Source: Thiotrichales bacterium (GTDB lineage: Bacteria > Pseudomonadota > Gammaproteobacteria > UWMA-0217). Taken from it: a stretch of DNA of 9,076 nt. Under the pieces are notes generated by a model. It was not told where the DNA came from. It ran no database searches and worked only from the letters and a program-made list of their open reading frames with translations. The DNA is taken from positions 1-9,076 of the forward strand of contig JANTGD010000125.1 in NCBI GenBank assembly GCA_024763135.1. Direction: 5' to 3'. Below are positions 7,322 to 9,076 of this stretch, piece by piece. Position 1 is the first letter of the stretch. The number at the start of each line of letters is the position of its first letter. A program made the position numbers and the translations under genes.

Positions 7322-7656
7322 TTGCCATACCCTCCAAAGTCCATAGCAATCAAATCAAGTGGTTTCACGATTACTCGCACCTCCGCGTGGTTGCAATGAG
7401 CGCGCTGAACCGATGCCAGAATCAATCCACATAACACGAGATTAAGAAAGGTACACGAGAATGCGCTGTTGCGCACACTTCTGTAACAATACGTGAACTT
7501 TCTCAATCCTTTAACGCAAAAAAAGCGTTGCTTTAAGCAACGCTTTCTCATCTATTCAACAGCCCCGGATTTCTCAGCGGGTTTCCTACCCCCATAATCC
7601 TTTAATAGCATTGAAGAAATGGGTGATGGGAGCCCCGTTAGCGAGCAGAGACCCTG
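7322..7656. other. Intergenic region between cytochrome c and DUF533 genes
   Basis: About 335 bp holding the cytochrome terminator (7522-7546) and, by position, the DUF533 promoter. I found no promoter hexamer pair better than chance. The minus-strand open frame at 7312-7551 runs through the terminator stem and overlaps the DUF533 start, so I do not accept it as a gene. Confidence 0.6.
7522..7546 (-). terminator. Rho-independent terminator of the cytochrome c gene
   Basis: Perfect inverted repeat AAAGCGTTGCTT-T-AAGCAACGCTTT. On the minus strand it is followed directly by a T-tract (plus-strand A-run 7518-7524). It lies about 110 bases downstream of the cytochrome stop codon and separates that gene from the DUF533 gene. 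The plus-strand T-tract is only three bases, so it acts mainly on minus-strand transcripts. Confidence 0.88.
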
Positions 7657-7962
7657 CTAGAACTTAGAGATCATATCCGCAAGTGCTTCGATATCTTCAT
7701 CGGAAAGCGACGCAACCTGTCCCAGCATCACGGCCTTCTGTGCACCGCCATAGCTGCCGTCTTTGTACCCCTTGAGCTTCTTGACGATATCTTCTTTGGA
7801 CTGTCCAGCAATGACAGGCCCGGTGCCCAGCGCTTTCATCTCACCTTTTTGACCGTGACAACCGCCGCAAGCCGCATACTTGGCAGCTGCATCGGCCATC
7901 GCAGCTGACGCAGAAACAGCCAACAGTGTGGCGCTCAACGAAGCAAGAACCAGTTTTTTCAT
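7657..7962 (-). CDS. Periplasmic monoheme cytochrome c-553-type (class I)
   Basis: 101-residue precursor of a small electron-carrying cytochrome c. The signal peptide covers residues 1-23 (MKKLVLASLSATLLAVSASA, ending AMA), leaving a mature protein of 78 residues. The single heme-binding motif is CGGCH (32-36), with His36 as proximal ligand. The distal ligand is probably Met79 in KAVMLGQ, followed by the typical C-terminal helix LSDEDIEALADMISKF. The GPVIAGQS and GYKDG segments are characteristic of c-553/c4-like domains. The ATG at 7962 is chosen over an in-frame ATG at 8049 because GGAGGGG lies 7 bases upstream and the signal peptide begins there. The partner is not encoded here; relatives shuttle electrons to terminal oxidases, nitrite reductases or from sulfide-oxidising flavocytochromes. 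A terminator follows, and an FNR-like box lies 74 bases upstream of the start codon. Confidence 0.95.
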   Translation of the reverse strand: MKKLVLASLSATLLAVSASAAMADAAAKYAACGGCHGQKGEMKALGTGPVIAGQSKEDIVKKLKGYKDGSYGGAQKAVMLGQVASLSDEDIEALADMISKF

Positions 7963-7969
7963 CGTTATT

Positions 7970-7976
7970 CCCCTCC
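7970..7976 (-). promoter_or_regulatory. Ribosome-binding site of the cytochrome c gene
   Basis: Minus-strand GGAGGGG with a 7-base gap to the ATG at 7962. It fixes the start at the signal peptide rather than at the in-frame ATG 29 codons upstream. Confidence 0.85.
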
Positions 7977-8035
7977 AGGGATACTTGGTTTTTAGGAAAG
8001 ACCCGGATGTTGGCTCAAGTATCGCTACAGCAGCA

Positions 8036-8049
8036 TTGACAAATATCAA
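8036..8049 (-). promoter_or_regulatory. FNR/Anr-type operator-like sequence upstream of cytochrome c
   Basis: The minus strand reads TTGATATTTGTCAA, which matches the FNR consensus TTGAT-N4-ATCAA at nine of ten fixed positions. It lies 74 bases upstream of the cytochrome ATG. The best -10-like hexamer, GATACT on the minus strand (8018-8023), is about 10 bases closer to the box than the classical -41.5 activator arrangement requires. The site could also affect the divergent DUF3149 gene. Regulation is inferred from sequence only. Confidence 0.4.
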
Positions 8050-8164
8050 TGAAGTTTCGAGTCACTTCCCATTCGAAGATGCTGTGTGCGGTGTATCACG
8101 CCCAACAAGGCTGGTCACAATGAGTGAATAAATGCCAACATCCCTCACAACAAATCGCCACCGC

Positions 8165-8193
8165 TTGACTTCGATCAATGAACCACATATTTT
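8165..8193 (+). promoter_or_regulatory. Sigma-70 promoter of the DUF3149-type gene
   Basis: TTGACT (8165-8170) and TATTTT (8188-8193) are separated by exactly 17 bases. Five of six -35 and four of six -10 positions match consensus. Transcription would begin near 8200, giving a leader of about 40 bases before the ATG at 8240. Confidence 0.6.
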
Positions 8194-8239
8194 TCATGGT
8201 TATTGTTTCACATCAATCCTATCTACCAGGAGTGTCAAA

Positions 8240-8389
8240 ATGTCGTTTTGGCTGGATCTCATGTTTGGTAATTTCATCGGCCTGATTTCATTGTTCACGA
8301 TTTTTTTTCTGATTGGCATGGCGGTGTGGTTCTTTGCGTTTTTCATGAAAAAAATCAAAGAAGAAGAGCAAGCCGGCTCCACCAAGTAA
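8240..8389 (+). CDS. DUF3149-type single-span membrane micro-protein
   Basis: 49 residues. The ATG at 8240 is preceded by AGGAG with a 7-base gap. The open frame extends upstream to 8132, but that part lies across the promoter and lacks a ribosome-binding site, so I exclude it. The protein starts MSFWLDLMFGN, has one or two hydrophobic stretches (about 11-35, rich in Phe/Ile/Leu/Trp), then a basic turn (MKKIK) and an acidic, polar tail (EEEQAGSTK). This matches, from memory, the short DUF3149 family of proteobacterial membrane proteins, whose function is unknown. The positive-inside rule places the tail in the cytoplasm. It diverges from the cytochrome c gene and has its own promoter. Small single-span proteins of this sort often attach to larger membrane complexes, but nothing here identifies a partner. 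Confidence 0.75.
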   Translation: MSFWLDLMFGNFIGLISLFTIFFLIGMAVWFFAFFMKKIKEEEQAGSTK

Positions 8390-8410
8390 AAAGTTCCGAA
8401 CACATAAACA

Positions 8411-8543
8411 GGCTGTCGAAACTCACGCAGAAACGCCCAAGAAAAAAATAGCCGGGATTGCGGTGTTTCCACATTGTGAACATGCCTCAGATTGAGGTTG
8501 TTTTCTACAATGCAAGCTGACGTTTGAGACGTTTTCTACAGCC
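8411..8543. mobile_element. IS-type inverted-repeat remnant or MITE
   Basis: GGCTGTCGAAA at 8411-8421 (plus) is mirrored by GGCTGTAGAAA on the minus strand at 8543-8533, ten of eleven positions matching. The next bases inward are weakly similar. The ends resemble the GGCTGT-x-GAAA termini common among transposons of the IS5/IS1182 type, from general knowledge. The 133-bp interval holds no transposase frame. A 10-bp direct repeat, GTTTTCTACA (8500-8509 and 8531-8540), suggests a nested or partial end. No target duplication is clear. Confidence 0.4.
8485..8505 (+). terminator. Weak candidate terminator downstream of the DUF3149-type gene
   Basis: CCTCA-GAT-TGAGG hairpin (8485-8497) followed by TTGTTTTC. 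The stem is only five pairs and it lies about 95 bases after the stop codon, so the call is tentative. Confidence 0.25.
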
Positions 8544-8654
8544 CGCTAATCGCCTCGGTGTTTTGGCTTTCAAGCTGATACCCAGCACTTTGGCAAACCG
8601 CTTGGACAAGTTCGGTACCGGGGACGTTAGTCGCCATATTGAGGCTTGGATCGT

Positions 8655-8750
8655 TTATTGCTCCTCTCTGTGACCCAACCCCGCCATGCATTGGGCCACT
8701 GCAATGATAAGCCTCTCCACCCTAATGCCCCGGCTGCCGGACTTGACCAT
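8655..8750 (-). CDS. Candidate 31-residue small protein with strong ribosome-binding site
   Basis: ATG at 8750, TAA at 8655-8657. AGGAGGG (8758-8764, minus strand) sits 7 bases upstream of the ATG, as strong a Shine-Dalgarno as any in the window. The product has a basic N-terminus (MVKSGSRGIRVER), a short moderately hydrophobic stretch (LIIAVAQCMAGLG) and an acidic-basic end (HREEQ). No family is recognised. It could be a small membrane-associated peptide, the start of a gene broken downstream, or a chance match. Codon use cannot settle it at this length. Confidence 0.3.
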   Translation of the reverse strand: MVKSGSRGIRVERLIIAVAQCMAGLGHREEQ

Positions 8751-8948
8751 TTCTCTTCCCTCCTGAACCGTCCTTTTGCTACGACACGCACCACAGCACT
8801 TAGGTGGGTTCCGTCAAATTTCGACCTACAATTTATAGGTTTTTTGGTCTATGCTCAGGAGTGACTCGGAACAATAATGTTTGTAACGACCCAGCGCCGG
8901 ATGAAGCTTTAATGATTGTGCATGTGGGTAAAGAAAAGCGCTGTAATC

Positions 8949-8974
8949 CACGCTGCTCACTACGATGCAGCGTG
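8949..8974. repeat. Perfect 8-bp-stem hairpin
   Basis: CACGCTGC and GCAGCGTG form a perfect stem around a 10-base loop. Neither side has a proper T-tract. On the minus strand GCGCTTTTCTTT follows after about seven bases, so a terminator for a minus-strand transcript entering from beyond the window is possible but not shown. Confidence 0.4.
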
Positions 8975-9076
8975 CCATTGTTTAACCTAGATTCCGCAGT
9001 TGGGCGCGAAAAAGACGCGTAAGCAATTGGTGTGCCTGGTGAATCAGAAAAACTCGTGGTCACCTTATTGGTGATG

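Larger units (their letters stand above)
8390..9076. other. Mostly unassigned terminal region
   Basis: About 690 bp. Apart from the inverted-repeat remnant, the candidate small gene and a hairpin at 8949-8974, I see no supported gene. Open frames at 8646-8864, 8804-9022 and 8833-9063 overlap each other on both strands, have poor starts and unconvincing composition. The region looks like decayed DNA or an extended intergenic stretch. Confidence 0.55.

Noticed and set aside
7312..7551. 79-codon minus-strand frame upstream of DUF533
   Set aside because: It starts within the terminator stem, overlaps the DUF533 start and is rich in Cys/Arg/Phe without any motif.
8655..8750. Type I toxin-antitoxin peptide
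   Set aside because: The peptide is only weakly hydrophobic and no antisense RNA promoter or direct repeat pair was seen.
8880..8995. Integron attC site, prompted by GTTTAAC near a hairpin
   Set aside because: No matching GTTRRRY core was found on the other side and no integrase or cassette structure is present.
8804..9063. Terminal open frames on both strands
   Set aside because: They overlap each other, lack ribosome-binding sites and span the hairpin at 8949-8974.

Overview
The window looks like chromosomal DNA of a proteobacterium, most likely a gammaproteobacterium. The reasons are a class I cytochrome c of the c-553 type, a YebE-like DUF533 protein, a DUF3149-type micro-protein, and an RND pump of a kind I associate from memory with sulfur- and metal-rich environments. 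The lineage is inference; there is no rRNA or marker gene here. No CRISPR array, prophage, tRNA or complete insertion sequence was found.

Layout. (1) 1-5015, minus strand: a two-gene efflux operon. A periplasmic adaptor (membrane fusion protein) at 5015-3837 is followed by a very long RND permease that starts at 3770 and is still open at base 1. The permease core ends near residue 1065. It continues with an extra hydrophobic segment, a Gly/Pro-rich linker and an Ala/Glu/Lys helix encoded by exact 15-bp tandem repeats, which run off the window. No outer-membrane factor or regulator is visible. (2) 5016-5840: about 825 bp without a convincing gene. (3) 5841-6071, plus strand: a small two-helix membrane protein with a TTG start. 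(4) 6072-6607: an intergenic region holding an inverted pair of REP-like GC-rich palindromes and a 121-bp MITE-like palindrome. (5) 6608-7321, minus: a DUF533/YebE-like protein with four regularly spaced glycine-zipper repeats. (6) 7657-7962, minus: a secreted monoheme cytochrome c-553, with a strong terminator behind it and an FNR-like box in front. (7) 8240-8389, plus, divergent from the cytochrome: a 49-residue DUF3149-type membrane protein with a good sigma-70 promoter. (8) 8390-9076: mostly unassigned, with an IS-type inverted-repeat remnant, a possible 31-codon gene with a strong ribosome-binding site, and a hairpin.

How the parts fit. Adaptor and permease should form a proton-driven tripartite pump together with an outer-membrane channel encoded elsewhere. 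The cytochrome is a periplasmic electron shuttle and may be oxygen-regulated. The remaining small genes are independent units. I do not see a clear new multi-gene system. The most unusual object is the RND permease with its membrane-anchored, TolA-like Ala/Glu/Lys tail.
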